Assembly: GCA_028698395.1 (NCBI GenBank)
Contig: JAQVDG010000037.1
Coordinates: 1-10,671, forward strand
Direction of reading: 5' to 3'
Source of the DNA: Weeksellaceae bacterium
GTDB lineage: Bacteria; Bacteroidota; Bacteroidia; Flavobacteriales; Weeksellaceae
DNA: 10,671 nt
The notes under the pieces were generated by a model, which saw only the letters and a program-made list of their open reading frames with translations, was not told where the DNA came from and did no database searches. Within the stretch, counting starts at the first letter, position 1. Each line of letters begins with the position of its first letter. Shown here piece after piece: positions 1-5,736 of this stretch. The translations under genes were made by a program, and so were the position numbers.

Positions 1-87
1 GAAATTTTCCGCTTTATGAGCTGTTTCATTCAAGCTATCAATTACTTTCTCCATTGTATATACTTGCTTTTTACTCTTTTTTGCCAT
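1..87 (-). CDS. Hypothetical protein, N-terminal fragment cut by window edge
   Basis: An ATG at 87 opens a leftward frame that stays open to the window edge (29 codons). The visible start, MAKKSKKQVYTMEKV, is strongly basic for seven residues and then becomes amphipathic and probably helical, with no signal peptide. I do not recognise the family. Support for the start comes from a good promoter about 20 bases upstream (110-140) and the AAA-rich opening codons typical of this genome. The gene is divergent from the efflux transporter at 305. It could be a short helical, phasin-like or structural protein, but the fragment is too short to say. Confidence 0.6.
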   Translation of the reverse strand, partial: MAKKSKKQVYTMEKVIDSLNETAHKAENF

Positions 88-109
88 TTTTATTTAAGTT
101 TCAAGTGCG

Positions 110-140
110 CAAAATTAACAAATTAGAACTATCTGTACAA
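110..140 (-). promoter_or_regulatory. Bacteroidota-type promoter for the leftward gene at 87
   Basis: On the minus strand a -33 TTG (138-140) and a -7 TAATTTTG (110-117) are 20 bases apart, matching the TTG-N19/20-TAnnTTTG consensus. Initiation would fall near 105, giving a leader of under 20 bases. This is by motif only. Confidence 0.6.
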
Positions 141-157
141 GTTTTATTTTAATTCAT

Positions 158-188
158 AAAAAAAAGATTCTAAGCCTATCAGAATCTT
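158..188 (-). terminator. Terminator-like hairpin reading leftward, owner unclear
   Basis: AAGATTCT (164-171) pairs with AGAATCTT (181-188) around a 9-base loop. On the minus strand the stem runs straight into eight T residues (158-165), the form of an intrinsic terminator. No leftward gene ends here: the gene to the left starts at 87, and the gene to the right (305) runs the other way. It may end a short untranslated transcript or block antisense transcription. Confidence 0.5.
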
Positions 189-232
189 AACAGTTTAAAT
201 TCCAACAACCAAAATTTAAACGTATTTCTAAC

Positions 233-263
233 TCGTCCATTCCGATTAGAAAGCTTAATTTTG
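233..263 (+). promoter_or_regulatory. Probable promoter of the efflux transporter gene
   Basis: The -7 element TAATTTTG (256-263) fits TAnnTTTG exactly. The -33 position 20 bases upstream reads TCG rather than TTG, so this end is weak. Initiation would be near 270, leaving about 35 bases of leader before the ATG at 305. Confidence 0.45.
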
Positions 264-304
264 CACATTCTTGAAAAATCTATTGATTTTAAGTTTAAGG
301 ATTC

Positions 305-1471
305 ATGCTGAAAGAAAATAAATTCCATTTTTTAATTTACCTCGCTTTTTTAAGCATAATCGGATTTCTTGCCATTGACATGTATTTGCCTGCTTTTGAA
401 ATTATGAGAAATAATCTCAACACCAGTAAGGTTTTTATTAGTTCAAGTTTATCACTTTATTTAGGTGGAATCGGGATTGCTCAATTATTTTGGGGACCTG
501 TTTCAGATAAATTCGGAAATCCAAAAACAATTTTAATGGGTTTAACCATTTTTAGTCTGTCTTCCATCGGAATTTATCTCACACACAATATTGCTGTTTT
601 TCTTGTTTTACGAGTATTTCAGGCTTTTGGAGTATGTGCAGCAACAGTTTGTTGGCAAGCTTTGGTCATAGAGCGATTTCCAAGTTCCGAAACCAGTAAA
701 ATTTTTGCTTCCATTATGCCTTTAGTTGCTCTATCTCCGGCATTTGCTCCTTTATTGGGTGTTGTGATTTTACAGCAATTCGGATGGCGGTATATTTTCA
801 TTGTTTTGGCTCTTATTGCTTTTCTGCTGATTCTGTACACGTTTTCATTAAAAAATTATCAGAAAATCATTCCTAAAACCAAAGGAAATTTATCTTATTC
901 TTCTTTTTTTAAATTTAAAGACTACATTGGAAATGTTTTGATTTATGCTTTTTGTTCTGCCAGTTTTTTTGCGTGGCTTACCGGAGCTCCTTTTTTCCTG
1001 AAAGAAATGGGTTATGACGAAAGTGCTATTGGTTGGAGTTTTGTTCCACAAACTATTGCTTTCATCGTAGGAGGATATAGTCTGAGATTATTTCCGGATA
1101 CTGTTAAAACTAAAAAGCTTTTACCGCTTTTATTGATTGGATACAGCATTTTTATACTTCTTCTTTTATTTATAATTCTCTTTACTTCCCCTACTCTAAC
1201 GACTTTACTTATTCCCTTTTGTTGTATGGCTCTTTGTAACGGAGCTTGCTATCCGATTGTAGTTAATAATGCTTTAAAACATTTTTCAGAGAATGCCGGA
1301 AAAGCATCTGCCTTACAGAATACAATTCAATTAGGATGTTGTTTTTTAGCAAGTTCTTTGGTTTCTGTATTCTCTAAAAACGCTTTGTTAACCACAGGAA
1401 TCGTTATGGCTTCCACTATTTTTTTTGTTGTGATTGGCTACCGAATGAGTGTTCTTTATCGAAGAAATTAA
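305..1471 (+). CDS. Bcr/CflA-family multidrug efflux MFS transporter
   Basis: This inner-membrane major facilitator is expected to export drugs or small molecules by proton antiport. Its 388 residues and about 12 hydrophobic segments match the usual 390-410 of the Bcr/CflA (DHA1) group. Visible signatures are IDMYLPAF at 24-31 in TM1 (Bcr-like TDMYLPA), the loop 2-3 motif A GPVSDKFGNPKTILMG at 64-79 with Asp68, and motif B RVFQAFG from Arg103 in TM4. The ATG at 305 is the natural start, since TM1 begins at about residue 8. The stop lies one base from the stop of the convergent deformylase-like gene, and no terminator hairpin is visible between them. The substrate cannot be read from sequence; bicyclomycin, chloramphenicol or a metabolite are all possible. 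Confidence 0.88.
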   Translation: MLKENKFHFLIYLAFLSIIGFLAIDMYLPAFEIMRNNLNTSKVFISSSLSLYLGGIGIAQLFWGPVSDKFGNPKTILMGLTIFSLSSIGIYLTHNIAVFLVLRVFQAFGVCAATVCWQALVIERFPSSETSKIFASIMPLVALSPAFAPLLGVVILQQFGWRYIFIVLALIAFLLILYTFSLKNYQKIIPKTKGNLSYSSFFKFKDYIGNVLIYAFCSASFFAWLTGAPFFLKEMGYDESAIGWSFVPQTIAFIVGGYSLRLFPDTVKTKKLLPLLLIGYSIFILLLLFIILFTSPTLTTLLIPFCCMALCNGACYPIVVNNALKHFSENAGKASALQNTIQLGCCFLASSLVSVFSKNALLTTGIVMASTIFFVVIGYRMSVLYRRN

Positions 1472-1472
1472 T

Positions 1473-2099
1473 TTATTTTTTTAAATAATGTGGATGGGTT
1501 GATTGGAAAATTTCATTTGCTTGTTCCTCTCTTCGGTCTGTCAAAAGGATTCCGTCAAGATGATCACGTTCATGCTGAAAAATAACCGAAGTAAATCCTT
1601 CCAAAAATTCTTCTTTCCATTCTCCTTCTAAAGTTTGATAGCGAATTTGGATACTGTAATGACGCATAATAACTCCTCTTTCATCAAAAGACAAATCACC
1701 TTCAGGTCCTTTTTGCATCAATTCAGAAGCCCATAGAATTTCAGGATTCAAGAATACCTCAAAAGGAGTTTGTGGCTTATCAAAACGTTGTACTACAATC
1801 ATTCGGCGATTTACTCCTACTTGTGGAGCCGCAATTCCCACACCGGGATGATTTATGTCTTGAACGCTTAACAACATTCGTCTTGCTAATAAACTCGTCA
1901 AATCATGATCAGCCGGAATCGGGATGGAAACAGATTTAAGTACGATTGAATCGGTTAAATTATTCAAATTATACACCCGCATTTTTTCATTGGGAGATTC
2001 CGAAATCAACTCAATTTCATCCGAAGTAAACGGTTTAATTTCTTGAGAAAACCCTACTGTATAAACGCAAAACAACGATAACAAAAAGAAATATCGCAT
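1473..2099 (-). CDS. Exported peptide deformylase-like protein with Cys-to-Asp metal ligand change
   Basis: This is a polypeptide deformylase-fold protein of 208 residues. The fold normally removes formyl groups from new N-termini in the cytoplasm. Motif 1 is GVGIAAPQVG (86-95) and motif 3 is HERDH (His176, Glu177, His180), both intact. Motif 2, normally EGCLS, reads EGDLS, so the third metal ligand is Asp135. The start at 2099 is preferred over an in-frame ATG at 2141, because the protein then begins with a clear signal peptide (MRYFFLLSLF..., likely cleaved near FSQ), and the ATG shares its A with the stop of the upstream amidase gene (TAATG). The longer start would lie inside that gene and hide the signal peptide. 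Export to the periplasm is unexpected for a deformylase. It may be an active metalloenzyme with another substrate, or a catalytically altered homologue. The family call is secure; the activity is not. Confidence 0.85.
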   Translation of the reverse strand: MRYFFLLSLFCVYTVGFSQEIKPFTSDEIELISESPNEKMRVYNLNNLTDSIVLKSVSIPIPADHDLTSLLARRMLLSVQDINHPGVGIAAPQVGVNRRMIVVQRFDKPQTPFEVFLNPEILWASELMQKGPEGDLSFDERGVIMRHYSIQIRYQTLEGEWKEEFLEGFTSVIFQHERDHLDGILLTDRREEQANEIFQSTHPHYLKK

Positions 2100-3040
2100 T
2101 AGTTTCTGTATTTTAAAATCAAAGCTTGTAAAATTGCCCAAGTTTCAGCATCCATTATACCATCGTACTTTTCCGGTCGAAAATGATATTGAAAAGCTGT
2201 AATTACTTTTTGAGTTTGCTTATCCCAAATTCCGGTTTTCTGAATTTCATAGCCATATTTGTTCAAATCATCCTGAACCGATAAAATAAAAGAAGTAGAA
2301 TCAGTTTCTGAAAAAGGAAATTTAGAATAATATAAATTATAGTGAACCTCCTCATACCAAGCACCAATTCCAAATTCTTTGTACAATCTTTTCCAAGGGA
2401 ATTTCGGACCCGGATCGTGTTTTCGCTGAGGTGCCACATCAGAATGTGCCAAAACATTTACCGGATTAATATTGTAACGTTCAATTATATCTTTTGCTAA
2501 AACGGCTACTTTATCAATCTGAAAATGGGGAAAATCATAAAAATAACGCTCAGCATCGGCTAAATCGGGATTTCCCGTCAAAGTTTTATCGGTTGTATAG
2601 CCTAAATTAACAATTTCAATTCCGATGGATGAAAAATTAATATTATTTACACCTTTCCAATAACTAAGTCCGGCATGCCAGGCTCTTTTAGTTTCATCAA
2701 CCAATACATAAATTGAATCTGTATAATCATTTGGAACCAAATAATGCGCACTAACCTCTTGCTTTGTCAGTACTTTTAAAGATTTTTCATTATCCAAAGC
2801 TGTATAATGCAGAACAAGATAGCGGACTCGTTCATCCTGCCCAAACGCCGGATAATGTGAAGTTGATATTTTATATTTATCTAATTTAGCAACCCGGGCA
2901 GATTCATATTGATTCGTTTCATTATTAATAATTATCGTATCTCGCACCACTTCTTTCACTATTTTATAAGAAGGCCGAGAGGCACAAGACATTAGACTTA
3001 TCAAAGAAATTAAAATGGAGAAAAATTTTATTATTTTCAC
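2099..3040 (-). CDS. Lipoprotein N-acetylmuramoyl-L-alanine amidase, AmiD architecture
   Basis: This zinc amidase is expected to cleave the MurNAc-L-Ala bond of peptidoglycan or its fragments from a membrane anchor in the envelope. The 313 residues start with a lipoprotein signal peptide whose lipobox LMSC places the lipidated Cys at 19. The Amidase_2 domain (about 70-225) shows the ligands His78 (VLHYTA), His199 (LAHSD) and Asp209, with Lys207 and WHAG at 121-124. A PG_binding_1 domain follows (about 250-310, with GIWDKQTQKVITAFQ and DGIMDAETW). E. coli AmiD has the same order. The start is a GTG at 3040: an in-frame TAA lies immediately upstream and no ATG precedes the signal peptide. The gene is coupled to the deformylase-like gene by a one-base stop/start overlap. 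Confidence 0.9.
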   Translation of the reverse strand: MKIIKFFSILISLISLMSCASRPSYKIVKEVVRDTIIINNETNQYESARVAKLDKYKISTSHYPAFGQDERVRYLVLHYTALDNEKSLKVLTKQEVSAHYLVPNDYTDSIYVLVDETKRAWHAGLSYWKGVNNINFSSIGIEIVNLGYTTDKTLTGNPDLADAERYFYDFPHFQIDKVAVLAKDIIERYNINPVNVLAHSDVAPQRKHDPGPKFPWKRLYKEFGIGAWYEEVHYNLYYSKFPFSETDSTSFILSVQDDLNKYGYEIQKTGIWDKQTQKVITAFQYHFRPEKYDGIMDAETWAILQALILKYRN

Positions 3041-3066
3041 TTAAAAAATGTATTAGATTATTGAGG

Positions 3067-3074
3067 CAAAAATA
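3067..3074 (-). promoter_or_regulatory. Probable -7 element for the amidase/deformylase operon
   Basis: On the minus strand TATTTTTG fits TAnnTTTG, about 27 bases upstream of the GTG start. No good TTG is seen about 20 bases further upstream, where the sequence is a purine-rich A/G run, so the call is moderate. Confidence 0.4.
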
Positions 3075-3120
3075 GTTAAAAAGAAAGAACAGAAAAAAAG
3101 AAAAAATTTTACTAAAATAC

Positions 3121-3151
3121 TTGCAAATGACAAAGTATGCTCTTACTTTTG
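3121..3151 (+). promoter_or_regulatory. Promoter of the tRNA Ser-Pro-Arg cluster
   Basis: The -33 TTG (3121-3123) and the -7 TACTTTTG (3144-3151), 20 bases apart, are a close match to the Bacteroidota consensus. Initiation would be near 3157, about 30 bases before the first tRNA. The leader can fold as CTTTCAC with GTGAGAG just before the tRNA. Confidence 0.7.
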
Positions 3152-3187
3152 CATCCGCTTTCACAGTTATCGTGAGAGATGGGCAGA

Positions 3188-3271
3188 GGAGAGGTGCCAG
3201 AGTGGTAATGGAGCAGATTGCTAATCTGTCATCGGGAAACCGATGCCAGGGTTCGAGTCCCTGTCTCTCCG
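3188..3271 (+). tRNA. tRNA-Ser (anticodon GCT)
   Basis: An 84-base class II tRNA. The acceptor GGAGAGG pairs with TCTCTCC (one G-T wobble at 7-66), with discriminator G. The anticodon loop TTGCTAA carries GCT. The long variable arm CATCGG-GAAA-CCGATG and the T arm CAGGG-TTCGAGT-CCCTG are perfect. The 3' CCA is not encoded, so a CCA-adding enzyme is needed. It is first in the three-tRNA operon, 14 bases from tRNA-Pro. Confidence 0.97.
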
Positions 3272-3285
3272 CAACTTGAAATACT

Positions 3286-3360
3286 CGGGGTGTAGCGTAG
3301 TCCGGTCATCGCGCCTGGTTTGGGACCAGGAGGTCGCAGGTTCGAATCCTGCCACCCCGA
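3286..3360 (+). tRNA. tRNA-Pro (anticodon TGG)
   Basis: A 75-base tRNA. The acceptor CGGGGTG pairs fully with CACCCCG, with discriminator A. The anticodon stem CCTGG/CCAGG encloses the loop TTTGGGA, giving anticodon TGG. The T arm is GCAGG-TTCGAAT-CCTGC. CCA is not encoded. It lies between tRNA-Ser and a 70-base spacer that contains a hairpin. Confidence 0.97.
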
Positions 3361-3364
3361 CTTT

Positions 3365-3419
3365 AAAATCTCAAGATTTCATATAACGAAAGTGAAAGAA
3401 TTTTTGAGATTTTGTTTTT
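3365..3419 (+). repeat. Inverted repeat between tRNA-Pro and tRNA-Arg
   Basis: AAAATCTCAA (3365-3374) pairs with TTGAGATTTT (3404-3413). An inner TTTCA/TGAAA pairing (3377-3381 with 3393-3397) extends the stem across an internal loop. GTTTTTA follows. This could be a weak or partial terminator, or a processing hairpin setting the level of tRNA-Arg relative to the first two tRNAs. No separate tRNA-Arg promoter is evident after it. Confidence 0.5.
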
Positions 3420-3430
3420 AATAGTATTAG

Positions 3431-3699
<269 letters not shown>

Positions 3700-3708
3700 C
3701 AAACTAAG

Positions 3709-3782
3709 TAGCGAAGGGGGGAATTGAACCCCCGACCTCAGGGTTATGAATCCTGCGCTCTAACCACCTGAGCTACCTCGCC
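3709..3782 (-). tRNA. tRNA-Met (anticodon CAT), elongator type
   Basis: A 74-base tRNA on the minus strand. The acceptor GGCGAGG pairs with CTTCGCT, with discriminator A. The D arm is GCTC/GAGC, the anticodon loop TTCATAA gives CAT, and the T arm is GGGGG-TTCAATT-CCCCC. It lacks the initiator's C1xA72 mismatch and three G-C pairs in the anticodon stem, so elongator Met is the best call; lysidine-modified tRNA-Ile is a possible alternative. Two odd points are a G1-U72 closing wobble and an A31xC39 mismatch. CCA is not encoded. It has its own promoter and terminator. Confidence 0.92.
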
Positions 3783-3793
3783 TAAAAGGTGTG

Positions 3794-3824
3794 CAAATAT
3801 AAAATCTTATCCATAATTTGCAAA
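3794..3824 (-). promoter_or_regulatory. Promoter of tRNA-Met
   Basis: On the minus strand the -33 TTTG (3821-3824) and the -7 TATATTTG (3794-3801) are 19 bases apart, an almost ideal consensus. Initiation would fall within about 6 bases of the mature tRNA 5' end at 3782. Confidence 0.7.
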
Positions 3825-3839
3825 ACTTATTTAAAAAAG

Positions 3840-3869
3840 TTTGCATATAACACGCTATTTTATATATTG
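3840..3869 (+). promoter_or_regulatory. Possible promoter of the START-like gene
   Basis: TTTG (3840-3843) is followed after 19 bases by TATATTG (3863-3869), an imperfect TAnnTTTG. The ATG at 3890 lies about 20 bases downstream. It is back to back with the tRNA-Met promoter. Confidence 0.4.
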
Positions 3870-3889
3870 CGGCTTAATTGAAATTAATC

Positions 3890-4270
3890 ATGACAAAAGA
3901 AAAATTCCAATCTGAATTTGTTATAAATGCGTCCCCTTCACTGCTTTATAACTATATATCCAACCCATCGGGCTTGTCGGAATGGTTTGCGGACAATGTA
4001 AATTCACGAGGTGAAAAATATACTTTTATCTGGGATGGTGACGAGCAGTCTGCCTTTCTTATCAGAAGCAAACAAGATACCTATGTCCGTTTTCAATGGG
4101 AAGAAGATGAAGACACAAAATATTTCTTTGAATTAACCATAGTAGAAGACGATTTAACCGGTGATGTGGCTTTAGTCGTAACTGATTTTGCTGAGTCTGA
4201 TGAAATAGATGATGCTAAATTATTGTGGGAAAGTCAAATAGATGATTTGAAGAAAATTTTAGGCTCCTAA
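3890..4270 (+). CDS. START-like/SRPBCC (AHSA1-type) domain protein
   Basis: A cytoplasmic 126-residue protein made of a single helix-grip domain. The first part reads VINASPSLLYNYI and then SGLSEWFAD (residues 11-35), the usual strand-then-helix opening in which SP..LY..IS leads to L.EWFAD. Strands with FIWDG (46-50) and VRFQWEED (66-73) follow, then a long acidic C-terminal helix (about 103-124). SRPBCC domains bind hydrophobic ligands or partner proteins; no ligand can be named. The start at the ATG (3890) is preferred over a TTG 12 bases upstream, because the family begins right at the first strand. The class IV aminotransferase gene follows after 11 bases, so the two are probably one operon. 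The role is unknown. Confidence 0.82.
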   Translation: MTKEKFQSEFVINASPSLLYNYISNPSGLSEWFADNVNSRGEKYTFIWDGDEQSAFLIRSKQDTYVRFQWEEDEDTKYFFELTIVEDDLTGDVALVVTDFAESDEIDDAKLLWESQIDDLKKILGS

Positions 4271-4281
4271 ATTTAATCTTA

Positions 4282-5127
4282 GTGAAATACTTGTTGAATC
4301 ATTCTTTATTTGATGAAGAGGTCGCTGTTTTTCATATAAATAACCGTGCATTTCAATTAGGTGATTTTGTTTCTGAGTTCATAAAAATATCCGGATATAA
4401 GCCTTTATTAATGGAAGAACATTATTTTAACTTAATGGCTTCTATGCGAATTCTGCGGCTTAAAATTCCAAACGAATTCACTCAAGAGTTTTTTGAAGAA
4501 AAAATCCAAATGGTCTTAGAAGCCAACCAACTTAAAAATGCACGTATTAAAATTTCAATATTCCGAAACAATGATTTCACCAATTCTTTGTCACATTCAG
4601 AAGTTTCTTACTTAATTAAAATCGATAAAATTTTTAAATCACCAGCTTATACTTGGGAAAATCAAACAGATTCAGAAATTGATATTTACAGAGATTATAC
4701 CGTAAATAATAGTTTTTTTTCACAAATTAATTCACACAAATCGGAGGAAATCATTGCCGAAATTTATCGACAAGAAAATGAATATCGGGATTTAATTCTA
4801 TTAAATTCTGAAAAACGAGTCGCGCGAAGTCTTTTGGGAACACCTTTCTTCCTACAAGGAGATTCATTGAAAACACCAAAAACTACAGAAGGTGGAATCC
4901 GAAGTGTCAGCCGAAATAAATTATGTCAATTACTAAAACGCAATCCCAATTTTACTTTTGAAGAAACTGAATTATTTCCCTTTGAAATCCAAAAATCAGA
5001 TGAAGTTTTTGTTTTAATCGAAAGTGAAGGGATTATTTCATTCGGGAAAAATCGAAAAAAAAACTATGAAATAACCAAAACTTCTTGGATTACAGAACTT
5101 TTAAATGAAGAACTAATTGATTTTTAA
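4282..5127 (+). CDS. Divergent class IV aminotransferase-fold protein, PLP contacts degraded
   Basis: The 281 residues follow the class IV (BCAT/PabC) plan: NNRAFQLGD (20-28), LMEEHYFNLMASMRIL (43-58), a central region with Lys153 (INSHKSEE) where the Schiff-base lysine is expected, and LKTPKTTEGGIRSVSR (196-211) for the phosphate-binding turn. Two usual PLP contacts are missing. The V-x-E segment whose Glu binds the PLP ring nitrogen reads VAR (Arg182), and the following S/G-N reads GT. The opening GDGVFE reads GDFVSE. It may therefore be a weak or inactive homologue with a non-transaminase role. The GTG start at 4282 is the only plausible one: an in-frame stop lies at 4243, and the next ATG is residue 44. 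The gene is cotranscribed with the START-like gene, and its stop overlaps that of yqgE by 4 bases. My alignment is by eye. Confidence 0.75.
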   Translation: MKYLLNHSLFDEEVAVFHINNRAFQLGDFVSEFIKISGYKPLLMEEHYFNLMASMRILRLKIPNEFTQEFFEEKIQMVLEANQLKNARIKISIFRNNDFTNSLSHSEVSYLIKIDKIFKSPAYTWENQTDSEIDIYRDYTVNNSFFSQINSHKSEEIIAEIYRQENEYRDLILLNSEKRVARSLLGTPFFLQGDSLKTPKTTEGGIRSVSRNKLCQLLKRNPNFTFEETELFPFEIQKSDEVFVLIESEGIISFGKNRKKNYEITKTSWITELLNEELIDF

Positions 5128-5675
5128 TTCATACCGGGGTCAAAAGGCGTATTGAGCCAAAGCAAATTTTCACCTCCTAATTTTTTCAATTGTTGCCGCC
5201 AAAGATTATTTCCCCAATTTTTAAAAATATCTACCCGGTCATTTACAATAATCCACGCATTTTCATCAACTTCCAATTGTAATTGATCTTTTGCCCAACC
5301 GCTATATCCCAAATAAAACAGAATTTCATTTTCCTGAATCCAGCCTCCGTTCACAGCATTCCGAACATCTTCATAATCACCCGACCAATACAAGCCATTA
5401 CAAATAGGTTCACTATTCGCAATTAAATCCGGTCGATTATGTAAATAATATAAATTCTCCGTTTCAACCGGGCCTCCTCCATAAACAACTGCTTCGGATT
5501 CCAATTCCGAAACAAATACAGTAACCGAATAATCCATCGGTTTATTTAAAATAAAACCTACCGAGCCTTCTTCATTATGATCAGTCAATAAAATCACCGA
5601 ACGATTGAATATTTCGTCATAAAGAGTAGGTCGTGCGATTAAAATTTTTCCTTTTGACAGCGTTTTTATTTGCAT
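5124..5675 (-). CDS. YqgE/AlgH family protein (DUF179)
   Basis: A 183-residue cytoplasmic protein of conserved but unsettled function. Family signatures are ILIARPTLYDEIFNRSVILL (11-30), EGSVGFILNKP (36-46), VYGGGPVE (64-71), FYLGYSGWAKDQL (120-132) and a C-terminal DPG motif. The length matches the usual 180-190. The ATG at 5675 starts directly before the MQIKTLSKG N-terminus. It is convergent with the aminotransferase-fold gene, sharing TTAA so that each gene's stop lies in the other. It is divergent from pdxH with 52 bases between starts; the pdxH promoter reaches into its first codons. AlgH was named from alginate regulation in Pseudomonas, which need not apply here. Confidence 0.93.
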   Translation of the reverse strand: MQIKTLSKGKILIARPTLYDEIFNRSVILLTDHNEEGSVGFILNKPMDYSVTVFVSELESEAVVYGGGPVETENLYYLHNRPDLIANSEPICNGLYWSGDYEDVRNAVNGGWIQENEILFYLGYSGWAKDQLQLEVDENAWIIVNDRVDIFKNWGNNLWRQQLKKLGGENLLWLNTPFDPGMN

Positions 5676-5683
5676 TATCTTTG
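5652..5683 (+). promoter_or_regulatory. Promoter of pdxH, overlapping the start of yqgE
   Basis: TTTTG (5652-5656), 19 bases, then TATCTTTG (5676-5683) is a close match to the Bacteroidota consensus. The -33 element lies inside the first seven codons of yqgE. Initiation near 5690 leaves a leader of about 38 bases to the ATG at 5728. Confidence 0.65.
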
Positions 5684-5706
5684 GGTTGTATTATTCATCC
5701 GATTTT

Positions 5707-5736
5707 TAAAGATAAAAAAAAAATTAAATGGAACAA
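5707..5736 (-). promoter_or_regulatory. Possible promoter of yqgE, overlapping the start of pdxH
   Basis: On the minus strand TTG (5734-5736), 19 bases, then TATCTTTA (5707-5714) differs from the consensus only in the last base. The -33 element lies in codons 3-4 of pdxH. The leader to the ATG at 5675 would be about 25 bases. Confidence 0.4.

Noticed and set aside
619..840. Antisense frame of 73 codons inside the efflux gene
   Set aside because: The efflux frame explains the region, and the antisense product shows no domain or signal. The same holds for antisense frames at 2263-2457, 8681-8878, 9686-9946 and 10229-10423 and for 7454-7654.
2100..2141. Longer start for the deformylase-like gene (ATG at 2141)
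   Set aside because: It would add 14 residues in front of a clear signal peptide, and it lies inside the amidase coding region. The ATG at 2099 overlaps the amidase stop as TAATG.
2964..3164. 66-codon minus-strand frame over the amidase start and its upstream region
   Set aside because: The product is low-complexity Phe/Leu/Asn-rich from AT-rich DNA and overlaps both the lipoprotein signal peptide and the promoter region.
3878..3889. TTG start four codons upstream for the START-like protein
   Set aside because: The ATG at 3890 gives the usual N-terminus for the family, and the TTG lies close to the probable transcription start.
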